DNA of 64,000 nt, taken from Gautieria morchelliformis (taxonomy: Eukaryota > Basidiomycota > Agaricomycetes > Gomphales > Gomphaceae). Location: assembly GCA_015179125.1 (NCBI GenBank), contig WHVA01000035.1, positions 248,001-312,000 of the forward strand. The letters are read 5' to 3'. The position numbers and the translations under genes are program-made. The notes beneath the pieces were generated by a model. The model ran no database searches. It was not told where the DNA came from and was given only the letters and a program-made list of their open reading frames with translations. Shown here one piece after another: positions 43,283 to 54,091 of this stretch (its first letter is position 1; each line of letters begins with the position of its first letter).

Positions 43283-44141
43283 CTAGTCTTCATCATCCAC
43301 GGGGTCAACGAACACTGTGCGAGCAAAGTCGCCACTTCGGTCGATAATCCCCCACTCGTTCCCGCGTTGAACTCGGCCGACCACGCACTCCACTGTACGG
43401 AGATCAATTGCTATCGGCGTGGTGGTATTTGAATATGTCGTAACCTTGCACGTAGCGTCCCGTCCTCCAGTCGAACAAGGAATCACGACCGCGAGTAAGA
43501 AGCGGGTAGGTTCCGCGAGGTTGAGCGTGGGTGACACCGGGAGTTCAAGGTCGAGAATACAGTCCAGCTGTCCGTAAAAAATCTGACGGCGTTGTGGTGG
43601 TTGATCGTGGCCACGATGGTTATTGGCAACCATGAGTGTGTACTGATTATTGAGAAACTAAATTAGTCTCAAGTAACCTCAAAGAATGAATAGATGAGAC
43701 GCACCCGGATAAATGAGGAGTCACGAATTGATAGCGCTTGAGCAAGACTTACTGCACAACGTGCTCGTATTTTATCTCCACCGTTTGCAATGCGGACCTT
43801 CCCCCATCGTGTCATAGTCAGGGGAATCAGGTTCCTGATCTCTGCGGCATCCCGATCGTAGATCCGAGCAAAGTATAAAGATATGCGCCGTCGCAGATCC
43901 TGATCTGGTTGGAAGTTTTGCTTACGAGGGGAACGCAGTATAGTGCTTGGGACTTTTGTACCATGGAAAGAATTAGCTGACAATAGACAAGTTGAACCAG
44001 TGTTTACTCACAAGCTTCGTATTGCTTCTCAGTGGCTGTAAGTAGTGCAGCTTGCACCCGCTTCCGGTGACGTTCACGTTGAACTCGTCCCAGCGCCTTG
44101 GTGCAAGAGGGCACACAGAGGCACAGTTCCTTGCCCGCCAT
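43283..44141 (-). pseudogene. Internally deleted Tnp2 (Plavaka-like) transposase
   Basis: An N-terminal exon (ATG 44141, MAGKELCLCVPSCTKALGRV, ending about 44014 at GTGAGT) is followed directly by the C-terminal exons (SLYFARIYDRDAAEIRNLIP, TRWGKVRIANGGDKIR; then after an intron VANNHRGHDQ, RRQIFYGQLD and VECVVGRVQRGNEWGIIDRS). The whole catalytic middle is missing. The joined reading stays open to FVDPVDDED. The protein could not transpose DNA itself but might be expressed; whether it is a deletion derivative or a chance join is uncertain. Confidence 0.65.
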
Positions 44142-44395
44142 GGAGGATGGTCCTGGTGTGGGATTAGAACGAGAACGCACTTCTGGGATTAGAACGCACT
44201 TACCTCTTACAGAATTTTCGAGCCCCGGAGTGAGTCAACCAGTTGTCCTGCATGCGGGACTAGAAAAAATTGCTAATGTCATTTCGACTTCCGCAGAGTT
44301 ATATAAGCACGTTCTTTCGCACTCTCAATCACCAAACCAACCTCTCACCTTCATCACCTTCCTCGCTCCCCATACCTACATCTGGTGAAAAACAA

Positions 44396-45219
44396 ATGAC
44401 ATCCAGCTCATGCTCGTATTCCTCAGAACAGGTCGAGAGTGCATATGCCAATCTCTTCGCGCCCCCCCACCTAATTTCCCTTTGTAGACCTTATGAAGGC
44501 GCTAGCCTCCAAAGGCCTTGGGCCTGATGATATTATCAAATCATTATCTAACGGTGAGCCCTTTCAATGTGCATATATTATTTATATATTATTTATAATT
44601 GGTCCTTCAGGCTCTGGGACCTCACCTCGGGCTAGTGCGAAAGCTGGACTCTCATCACCACCAGACGACAGCACCTTTACCGACCGCTCATTTTCGGAGC
44701 TTATCCCCTCTCTCCGTCAAAGCTCCTCTTCCAATCCCCATTTCAAGCCGATCCGTGTGCCTCCTCCCCACATAACTATACAGAAGGTGCCGAAGGTAAA
44801 CCTTTCATATTAATGAGATCTCCTTTCTGACATTTTTTCAGGCCTCATCTTCCACCGCTCTCTCTGCGCCCGCTGTAAGGAAGTCCAAGCGGCAGGACAT
44901 ACCGGCCCCAGGTTATCCATGTGCCGCATCCTCTTGTATGTTTGCTCACCTTCGTTCTCCTCTGCACAGCCCGATACCGCGACTAAGTCAGCCGTCTCAT
45001 CGTATTCCCATGCCTCTTTCGTGCAGCCAAGCTCGTCACTCATGCTTTATGCTTTCCACAGTGGTTCACTCTCACAGCCTCTCCCTGCCGTATCCACTCC
45101 CTGTTGCCCCTTCATCGCATTTCGATATCTTTCATCGCTCTCGATTGCTGACACATTCTCGTTTTCTGCCACACGCGACTTGCTTTCGATATATTCCCTG
45201 CACGTACCACTTACCTAGA
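44396..45219 (+). CDS. Candidate multi-exon hypothetical gene
   Basis: Exons with good splice signals: from ATG 44396 (MTSSSCSYSSEQVESAYANL), MKALASKGLGPDDIIKSLSN ending at GTGAGC (about 44553), a Ser/Pro-rich exon after CCTTCAG at 44610 (SPPDDSTFTDRSFSELIPSL, FKPIRVPPPHITIQKVPK), a basic exon (VRKSKRQDIPAP) and a further one to a stop near 45219. No domain recognised. Could be host or a TE accessory gene. Confidence 0.35.
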
Positions 45220-45556
45220 TGCCAAGCTCGCTCTCCCCATCTCAATTCCCTACTCGCTTCGATTCCCAGCACGTTCAACGATGCGCTCGACTCTGCACGC
45301 TACTATGGGTCCTCATGATGTCTCGATGGTCTAGCTCTGTTTTTTGCTCTTTATTCCGTACATGTTCGCTCCTACGGTTTGCTATGTGATCGCCTGCCAT
45401 GTATTTACAACCTGAAATCAAGTTCATTTGTGGCTATATAGAAGTCCCAAAAGCACTTGGATACCGCGCAAAAACCGCTGCCGGCAAGCCACAAATTGCG
45501 CTAAAATGTTCATGATCACTACTGAATTTCAGGCCGTGCCGATCGGGGGAAAAAAA

Positions 45557-45670
45557 CTTAAGGTAGCCGGTTCCAGGCTCCTTTTGAACTTCTTAGCAGT
45601 CCCTTATGGACTGATTCTCCAGGCGCCAATTGTACTGATTTTCAGGGGGCGCTCTTCCTGCAGTGCTAAG
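45557..45670 (+). repeat. Dispersed repeat, copy A (~114 bp)
   Basis: Shares TTAAGGTAGCCGGTTCCAGG-type start, ACTGATTCTCCAGG, TGTACTGATTTTCAG and TTCCTGCAGTGC with 54269-54381, same orientation, about 80 % alike by eye. The surrounding 45220-46792 has no gene. Confidence 0.65.
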
Positions 45671-46792
45671 TCATGCGCTAGGACCATCTGGTCCAACTCC
45701 TTATGTTGGTCATTGGAAATAATCATGGTACTAGTATGCGTGAGAGGAATAAAATGAGTCAAAGTACTACTACTAGTACTGCGATTTGATCATTTGTTCG
45801 GTTGAAAACCGACCCAACAAACTGCAACACTGTGAGCTTACACAAACGAGTAACAAATGCCGAATCAGTTTATTATTTATGCGGTCCCCGGGTCACAAGT
45901 TGCTAAATTTGGCATTTGGTCCAGCTGCGAGGAAAATATGTAAAGTAGCCTAGGCTTTGACCAAACGATTAACGCATCTGTCTTTGTTGATCTACTTTTC
46001 TTTACAATGCAGTGGATTCTCCTTTTCGCATGTTATTTTCGTGCATTCATGATCATAGTCCCTTTTCGTGAACATGGCCATCCGGTGTCCCTCGCTGATA
46101 GCCTTCCTTACCTAACTAGTATACAGTACCTATTTGGAGTTCGTACATCTAGCAGCTGTGACCAATAAGTAAACATCTTACAGTAAAGGATCCTTTACCT
46201 ATGCCTTGAGTGCCGTCGATAGCGCGCTTGTCCAGAAAAGCTGGGTTGATACGTTGCTTGGATAGCATTAAGACTGATGAACTTCCACTCCTAGCATTGA
46301 CAGGTTGAATAGGGCTATCCTCATGCATGACCTTCTTGGGAATATGAGTCCAGCCAACACCAATTGACGATAGATACAAGTTGCTCAGCGGGTGGCTTGC
46401 GCAAAGCGTCCCGATGCTGCAACATATCTGTAAAATCACATGATAGCATGCATGATGCATGCCCAGATGATTGAGAAGCTAAATGTCGCTGCATAAAGCA
46501 CCAGCTAGTGAGCCGAAAGTCATCGATTGCAGGTACAAACCGGTTAAGGCATGCTGTACAAGCACCAAAGCAAAGTAGCAAGATAGGCGTGAACAAATGC
46601 AAGGACACACCGGACTGCGGAGGAATTAGAACAGCAACTTTGAGCGGGCACAAAAGCGGGAGGCTCCGAGAAAGGCATTAAAAACTCGATAGCTTGAGCA
46701 CTGAAGCGACACAACGAAAGCATCCTGAAGCGACACAAAGAAAGCATCCAGAGTGACTGGTCACTGCACGAGGTGCATCTCCGATTCCCCCC

Positions 46793-48472
46793 TTAGAGCG
46801 TACCCAGGGGTATGTCACCCGTACGACGGTCACTTACATGCGCTATGAGCAACTCCAATACCTGCACGTGTGGTGAAACCTCCCCCTTCGTCCCGAACCA
46901 CGTTCTTTCTCTGCGGGTAGTCGGTGAAGTGCTCCTAAGTGCTGCAGGAGGTACCTTGAATCCAGGCAACTGTGCCCTTCTCTTAAATTTCGAACTGTCT
47001 ACCGTTCGCAGAAGTAAGGGCTCGTAGTCTATAGGTGGTGGGCGAGGCCTGACAACGGATGCGACCTCTTTGAAGAAAATGCGTGTAGGTTTGACAGGTT
47101 TGACAGGCTTGGCTAGCAATGATGTGACCCGTTTGAGAGCAAGTCGCGTCTCATAGTCACGTCCAAAGTCGTCATAGGCAGGTAAGTCATCCTGGGTTTT
47201 AGAAAGCCCTTCTTCCCCCACTTCCATGTTTACTGGAAGTTGACGGTAATGAGACATAGGCGCGACCATGCTGTCACCTCCACCACCAGCTTGAGGTCGG
47301 AAGGCGGTGTCATGTATGTCAACATTCGCACGTCCATAAGCATGCTCGCGGGTCCAGGATGTATTCATAGCACTGGGCCATTGTGTCTCTGGCTGTCCAG
47401 TAGTTGTCGAAAGGGAGGGGGTTGGGGGGGTGAATGACAGTGCAGGTGTTGGTGGCGGACTGGGTAGATGGTTGGCCACACTGAATCTCTGCGCATGTAT
47501 TATATGTTCCTCGCGTTCGTATTCTGAGAATGACAGGACATCGCTCCAGGTCTTAGTATCTTCTGCGACCTCTTGGCTTAACCATTCCTTGACAATCGGC
47601 GTCGCTCGGGAAAGCGCTGGGTACGTCATCGGCGTGGGGGGAGGAGAAGGGACTTGTAATTTGGTGAGTAATTTGGTGAAAGCCATTCTCGTCCTCACTG
47701 TTGAACCGCGCTTCCAAGCTAGGGAAGTCGAAGGTGACTGATAGTCTGGACAGTCCACCAACGAGACCGGAAGTGGACTCGACGAGTCCGAATTTTCCTT
47801 CAAAATGCGTGACTTTAAGTCTGACCCTTTAACATCCGAGACTAGTATCGGTAGATTCTCCGGCATGCTAGTATAAGTTGCACTCTGAATGTCGGTCTGT
47901 ATCCGCAATTTGCTCGATTTCGATCCCGGGGCGATTCGCTTCCCGAGAGGCAGTGTCGAAGGATTTTCCCTTTGCTGTGGAACAACATTTGGAAGCTCTG
48001 AATGTGTGACAGGCAGCGATATCCGAGTCTCGATCCTTTCCAAGGAAGCCTCCCAAGGCTGCAAAGCGACGCCTTGACCATCATGCATCGTACGATCGCT
48101 CGCTGTGATTTTGACATGGTTCTTTGAGATGTACGGTGAGAGAGAGGGAGACAGCAACGGTCCGGTGCCGGGGATGTATGCATGGGACGGTGGGCTCGGG
48201 CATTGCTTCGAGTTCACCAAAATGCTTTGGGGAGGCAGGGCAGATACTCCTAGTTCAACATTCCCCTTCGAGAAACAGAAGGGATTGTGCCCTTGGAGTT
48301 TGGTAAGAGGCATAGAATTATCGGTACGATTGGGAAGATGAATGTTGCTTGAGCGGCGACACATCTGTTGTCTGCTGTTGCGCAAAAATCCACAACCAGT
48401 CTTTCGAAAAATCCACACCATGCAGGCAAAAGCAACTATTAACAGCGATATGGCGATTGCGACTGTCATCAT
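46793..48472 (-). CDS. Single-pass membrane protein, Pro/Ser-rich, uncharacterised
   Basis: Uninterrupted 559-codon frame. An N-terminal hydrophobic helix (about residues 3-22, VAIAISLLIVAFACMVWIF) is followed by basic residues, so it is either a signal anchor with a cytosolic tail or a signal peptide. The rest is low-complexity, with PPTP motifs (SPPPTPMTYP, SPPPTPALSF) that could be phosphorylated or bind SH3-type domains, and a conserved-looking acidic/aromatic C-terminal region (LPAYDDFGRDYETRLALKRV). Single-exon and host-like. Function unknown. Confidence 0.6.
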   Translation of the reverse strand: MMTVAIAISLLIVAFACMVWIFRKTGCGFLRNSRQQMCRRSSNIHLPNRTDNSMPLTKLQGHNPFCFSKGNVELGVSALPPQSILVNSKQCPSPPSHAYIPGTGPLLSPSLSPYISKNHVKITASDRTMHDGQGVALQPWEASLERIETRISLPVTHSELPNVVPQQRENPSTLPLGKRIAPGSKSSKLRIQTDIQSATYTSMPENLPILVSDVKGSDLKSRILKENSDSSSPLPVSLVDCPDYQSPSTSLAWKRGSTVRTRMAFTKLLTKLQVPSPPPTPMTYPALSRATPIVKEWLSQEVAEDTKTWSDVLSFSEYEREEHIIHAQRFSVANHLPSPPPTPALSFTPPTPSLSTTTGQPETQWPSAMNTSWTREHAYGRANVDIHDTAFRPQAGGGGDSMVAPMSHYRQLPVNMEVGEEGLSKTQDDLPAYDDFGRDYETRLALKRVTSLLAKPVKPVKPTRIFFKEVASVVRPRPPPIDYEPLLLRTVDSSKFKRRAQLPGFKVPPAALRSTSPTTRRERTWFGTKGEVSPHVQVLELLIAHVSDRRTGDIPLGTL

Positions 48473-50033
48473 TGAATAACGCTGAGTTGAAGTGACCGTC
48501 TGGCTGCTATTGACCTACCTATCGCACCAGTATCGATGTGGAAACTTCCCAACATCTTGGAGCTACGTTTGAGATGGCCGATGTACTTGAGGGGCGGTCA
48601 ATTCCACGCACTAAAGGAAGTATCAGAGGGAATGCCGGTGAGGCTGACACGATTATCTATACAAAGAATCGGGGCAAGTGAGACATAATAAGCAAGACAA
48701 AAATCACCAGGTAAACAGAACATCAAGAATATGACAGTGGTGCAGTTTTACAAAGCATGTCGCAGGAAGTGTCAATACGAGATGTTGGTAGTAAGTACTC
48801 GAGTGTGTAATGCGTGGATCCGTGACATAACGTGTTGTCACACTGAATCACTGATTGCCATATTACTTACATGTACGTCCGCCCCTCTGCGAAACGACGG
48901 ATCACATGTACAACGCATCGACAAAAGCATTTTTCATACATCAAATCCGGGAAAAATTGATACTCAGAATACCGGCCACCCAGGACATCCAACATGAACA
49001 CTGGCAGCAGAATCCATAACTTTATCATTTTCGATAGTTGAAGCCAAGGGATCCTCGCGAATATTTTCCCATCAAGGTCAGAGGCGAACTCAAGCTCCTA
49101 GTATTCACCAGGTTTCGTCCGTCCTGGCCCCGAGATCTTTCTGGATCACTTCTCATCCGACCGTTGTGCGTTGCCTAACTAATATCAAATATGTGATGAT
49201 ATTTTTTCTGGTGCCCCTACTGCCAGTGCCGCCATATTCCGTCTCGACGCTGCCACTTGGCGAATGGTTCTAATACATTGATGTTCATATGCATATCCAA
49301 TGACAAGACGCACCTCTTCGGCAGATTAATTGTTTACGCGGCAATATATGCCTCCGACAACCACATGCTAAAGCCGCACAAGAGCCTCTGGTTGGGATAC
49401 CGCGTCCCGGTGATCCTCAGGGACTCATGCTTCCCCACTGCCTATGTCATGGGCAAAATTCCGCCCGTCCGCGGAAAAAAAAAGCCAAACCATTCAGCCA
49501 GCGAGTTCGTCCCAGTTTTGCGACAGGATTCCCGACAGCTGAAGACCAGTTGCTTCGGGGATTGGAGGCGAACTGTAATGAGTCTCCGTCGTCGATCAAA
49601 CCGAATTTGGCTTTACAGTAATATGATTACCGGAAGTCCTCCTGGACGACCTGGGGAATTCCTGTCGATTCTTCCCATGGCTTGTAACCTTCTCGTCCAT
49701 GGCCCTCTTTGATGCCAAGTCGTGATGTGGTAATTGAAAGGCTTTGTGAGCTAGACGATCCATCGTTGTGACCATGAATGTGAAAGAAAATGTGGTAATA
49801 GAGAGCAGAACCATGATATAACGTACATGGACCCTGGAAATTGAAATCATGCAAGCTAAGAAGCATTCGGTCAAGTCGGCTACAACTGCAACCGCATCAC
49901 GAGTGGCCACGAAATTTTCACATTTGCGACCCATCAGTCTCAAGCCGTCATGATACACCATAAGTGCAGACTTCAGCCACCGTCGCGTAATAACTTTCGA
50001 TACCGTTCTATTGCAAAGGGCGATACTTCATCG
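48473..50033. other. No convincing gene
   Basis: Short frames only; a weak plus-strand frame at 49257-49712 has no recognisable content. May hold promoters of the flanking minus-strand gene and 3' untranslated sequence. Confidence 0.4.
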
Positions 50034-50795
50034 TTAAGAAACCCGCACCGATGATGATTCTTTCTTAGACAGTGAATGAACATCTTGTTCTAAATGACAT
50101 CCATGAACAATAGAAAGGTAAACGGTAATGAAACTTACGAATTCCCCACACATGAGACTTGAGATCAAGAAATTCTATAGATAGGCACAAGCACCATTAG
50201 AATTTGCTTCTGCTGTTATCAGTGCCTGCTTACCGACGTGCAGTCCATCGTACAACTTCTTCATCTCTGTCCTCACCCGACTAACGTCGTCCTTCCCCGC
50301 TGCACTCTCGGTTAAGGCTTTTAGCTCCTTCTCCACTGCTTCTATACGCCGGATATGGGCAGAAACCTGATCAACCACGTGAGAGAAGTATGGAAAGTAT
50401 AGGGCGAGAATGTAGACCTTCTGAATGTTAACTTGTAGCTCTTCTACGCTAGTTTGAAGTGTGTTCGACGCGAGTTTGTATTCATCCAACAAGTGGTATG
50501 ATGCGAACGCAGACGCTACAGAGAAGCCAAGCAAAAAACCGAAGACACTGAAGCACGGGAGAGTTGATGACGGTGAAGTGGATATAAGGCGTAAGGGGTC
50601 TTACCCGCCTCTAAATCCACCAACAGGTCGTTTCTGAGGTTGGATGGTACCTAAGTCAGGTGCTGCACTTGGTGCACTTTCAGCTCGTCCAACATTGGAG
50701 CTAGAGAAAGATCGTAGTGGTGTAGGAAAAGAACGAACTGGGGTAGAGAGGCCCGCGACCCGGCTGGAGGATCCGAGGCAGCGAGTGAAAGACAT
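50034..50795 (-). CDS. Conserved small mitochondrial-type coiled-coil protein
   Basis: Five exons can be joined. Start ATG 50795 gives an Arg/Ser-rich, acid-poor N-terminus (MSFTRCLGSSSRVAGLSTPV ... LRSFSSS) typical of a mitochondrial targeting peptide. Next come GGFRGG, a hydrophobic segment (FGFLLGFSVASAFASYH), then coiled coil (EELQVNIQK / VSAHIRRIEAVEKELKALTE / VRTEMKKLYDGLH) and the exons EFLDLKSHVWG and QQDVHSLSKKESSSV before the stop at 50034-50036. Intron edges include GTAAGA, GTAAGC and GTAAGT donors. I recall this as a conserved fungal family without a firm function. Divergently transcribed from POP1. Confidence 0.75.
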
Positions 50796-50868
50796 GGAGA
50801 GGCGTGGGTCTTTGTGGACTACCGCCAGTTTGTTAGACTTAAGAGTGACTTTATGCATTTGGAACCGG
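50796..50868. promoter_or_regulatory. 73 bp bidirectional start region
   Basis: Only 73 bp separate the ATG codons of the mitochondrial-type gene (minus) and POP1 (plus), so their promoters and 5' leaders must overlap each other or the neighbouring coding sequence. Confidence 0.6.
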
Positions 50869-53800
50869 ATGCCTGCTAAACGTCCACACGAAGGAGTTCA
50901 AGAAGAGCCGGCACGGTCTAGGAAAAAGCAGAAGACGATCGATGCACGGGTAATTCGCTTTCAGTCTGGTCCTAGTTCGGGCACTGGTGTCGTGAACAGT
51001 GAGTGCCTAAATGCTCACGTCCTATGAATAATATCTAATCGCTTGTCTCGGAAATAGGTATGGGTGGACTCCCCGGTGCGATTGATATTGAGAAGTTCAC
51101 TGAGGTATTTTCCAATCAGCAATGGTTTCAAGCAATATCACATTATTGGTTGAAAGGCCCGCTCTTTCGAGATAAAAGCAATGCAGTCATCAATGCAAAC
51201 TGCTCGAAGCAGTTCGACTCAAAGGGCATGGCAAGCTCTACCACGCTCTCTCCGAAGACGTGCAGCTTCTCATGATGTTCGGCGTGTGCCTGTGCGATTG
51301 CGAGGGAAAGCACGAGCTGAGGTACGAATGCGGTGTCGTCTGCCGCAATAATTTTGGGTTACATCCACTGTAGATGGACCCTGCGAAGCGCAAAGCCCTT
51401 GGAAGAAAGCTACCCAAGCGAGGTAATTCGAAGCAGATTAATCGAACGTTGAGCTTTCTAAAACGGCAACGTGAGTGGCCTAACTTTCTCCCCGCATTCT
51501 CTCGCGAAATGATTAAGGTAGGTGACAAAACGTGGCTTGAGACCCATCTTTGGCATGCGAAACGTATGCATATGAAGAATGTATGGGGGTATCGTCTTGT
51601 TCGTTGTTCCCTGATTTCGTTTTTGAGCGTTACTGGCGGTCTTACCCAGTTCATAGTCTGAAACCCCTACCGAAAAATCTTACAGACCTTCTCATCGTTC
51701 TTCAATCCATTCGTCGATTCTTCATGATGCATCGTACATCTCCACTATCTCTGTCTCGGGGAAACAGATTTTGTTGGAGAGAATGCTTATTCGTTGCTCT
51801 GACTGCCAGGGTGCCGGTCCTGGGGCTGTCAGGCATGTAACTGCGTCAGTTATTTCCTCATCCATGCACTGACTGGAAGTAAATAGATACACCTTAGGGT
51901 CACGAGTTCATGAAACGCACCTATACCAGCCTGGTAGCTATCCTTTTGGCCTCATCGCCCCTGCGGTAATCATGTGGAAGCCACTCAGCGTTGCAGCACC
52001 TCATGAGGGAGTCCCAGATGGAAAGGGCATCTCAGACAAGGATAGTCAGCCGAAGTCCAAAAGGCGACGGCGGGGGAAAGGTAAGGAGAAAGAAGATGCA
52101 ACTGAGCCGGTCACAAAGCCAGGGCCTGGTACACTGAGGACACTCTGGATCAGAGTTCATCCCTCCGCATGGCAAGAGGTTTGGGATGCAGTTCAGATGT
52201 CGGCCAGCATCGTTCTGGACGAATGTCGTCAAGAATATGGAGCCCATGGCAACAAGGATGATAATAATGAAGGGCGCGACAGTATAAACGAGATTCTGAG
52301 TGCAGAAGAATCAATTGACTTGATGGATTTACGATCTCAAATAAATTGTTTCGAGCTGATGGGCCCGCGATCCAGTCAAATTATTCGGGGTGCAATGACA
52401 CTGGTCAACGGAGACGATAGACCATTATTCCACGAAGTAAGATATCTCACGCGGACTGGACTTCGCTGACATACATGCGTATTGTTGTTACAGTTCTGGT
52501 CACAACTGAAAGAATTGCAGTCGCCAGGATCCGTGCCCAGGGGAATGATTATAAGTTTCAAAGTTCACGACCCTCGCTTGAAGTATGTATTGCATCTTTA
52601 GGAGTGGCCTCAAAAGCTTAGAACTCTCTCCTCAGCTTTCCGCCAAAGAATGCGAAGCCAGGAGCAATTCCGACCGGTGCCGGGAAGCCCAGCGCCACAC
52701 TTCCTACGCCTTTTACAGTGTTTCCTAATGCCGTACTCGCAAGGGGTGAGCTCTGGGATGAAGTTGAACGCTCGGGCGGGGCAAGAAGGCCGAGCTTCCA
52801 GAAAAAGGATCTGGACGAGAGAAGAAGACAGGTAAGTCTTCTTCAGTATTTGGGAAGCCACCATCACAACAGACCTGCTGTTCGGTCAGAATTTGATTCC
52901 CGGGACTGTCCTCCAGCCGCTTCGACAAGATGACCGTGTGCCTGTTATGCTCATTCAACGCACGGCAGCGTCCTCGCATTCCTATTCTTCGTCCTCCAAA
53001 AACCGTGCCAACACTCACATCGAGAACATGCATGGGTGGACCATTCTCCTCCCTTCTCATTGGTCTATGCCCTTCTTTACTTCTTTGATTTACACTGGGA
53101 CGCGTGTCGGCGGCCTGCGTGAACGGCGTACACAATTATTCGAAGCAAACTCTCCAGATTTTCCATTTGATTACCCGCTAACAGTGGCATATGCTAAAGA
53201 AGCAGAGTTATCAGAGAAAGTTGAGCGCGAAAGGTGGGAGAAGAAGCCACCTGCCAAAAGAGTCGAGTGGGAGAGTGTAGGTACGAGGAGCCCGTGGAGA
53301 GCAGATTGGGAGGTCGTGCTGGATATGTCCCCGCCTCAGGTCCAACGTACGGAGGAGGGACTTCTGGACGTCCAGAGGGAACCAGCAGGTGACATCTCGA
53401 GACCAACCGGCGACGATAGCCTGGACACAAAGAAGGCCATGTGGCTTTTACGGGGATCTGATACCCCTGATATCATTGAAGCAGCGACCAATGCGCAGCA
53501 TCCAGCTGTCACTCTTTTGGACAGAATTAATGCACTACGGGCAAAAAGGGCATTGAAACCGCTTCAAGGGTGTGTCACCCAACTTTTGAAAGGAACATTG
53601 GTATCAGTCAAGTTGGAGATCTGTGGACGAGGGAATCCAGATGATCTGGCAGCCATATACGAGGTAGGGCATGATGAAGGGTGTGAACTGAGGCAAATGC
53701 TCGCTAGGAAGAAAGGGGGTGATATTGAGGGCGATGCTGATGACGAGGTGCGTGCCACTCATTAGATTAAGTTTCAGGCGTATGTCACAGTGCATGCTAA

Positions 53801-54091
53801 TTTTGTTTAGTTGTCGAAACTCGTCGCTGGCGATAGCACTATAATCGGATACGTCACTACTGGTAAGTACTCATTGTCACGGGGCAAAGGACAGGCTATT
53901 GGCACGGTCTCTGCTGCTCGGCTGATCGCTACAATGGTGGATGACAAAAAGTGATATCCCTCCTCTGATTGGGATTTTAGCTAATGTGGTTGTCTAGTTT
54001 TCATATTTCCTCATACTTTAGGCTTGTTAAAGTCAAAGATAGGGAAGGAACGGTGTGTCGGGCTGCTACAATGGAGATTTTGGGAGCATAG
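50869..54091 (+). CDS. POP1: POP1, RNase P / RNase MRP protein subunit
   Basis: Multi-exon gene, intact once spliced. Start MPAKRPHEGVQEEPARSRKK; second exon GLPGAIDIEKF; then the Pop1 N-terminal signature: STQRAWQALPRSLRRRAASH, DVRRVPVRLR, KALGRKLPKRGNSK, DKTWLETHLWHAKRM and TPTEKSYRPSHRSS. Middle part YPFGLIAPAVIMWKPL, TLRTLWIRVHPSAWQEVW. POPLD domain: GMIISFKVHDPRL, VPVMLIQRTAAS, GWTILLPSHWSMPFFTSLIY, RVGGLRERRTQLFEANSPDF. C-terminus IIGYVTTG, SLSRGKGQAIG, LVKVKDREGTVCRAA, stop at 54089-54091. Introns are 45-60 nt with canonical ends. Pop1 is the scaffold subunit for tRNA 5' processing and rRNA/mRNA cleavage by RNase P/MRP in the nucleus. Confidence 0.93.

Noticed and set aside
46149-46747. 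Cys-rich minus-strand frames
   Set aside because: Short, overlapping, no start context or splice continuation; AT-balanced intergenic DNA.
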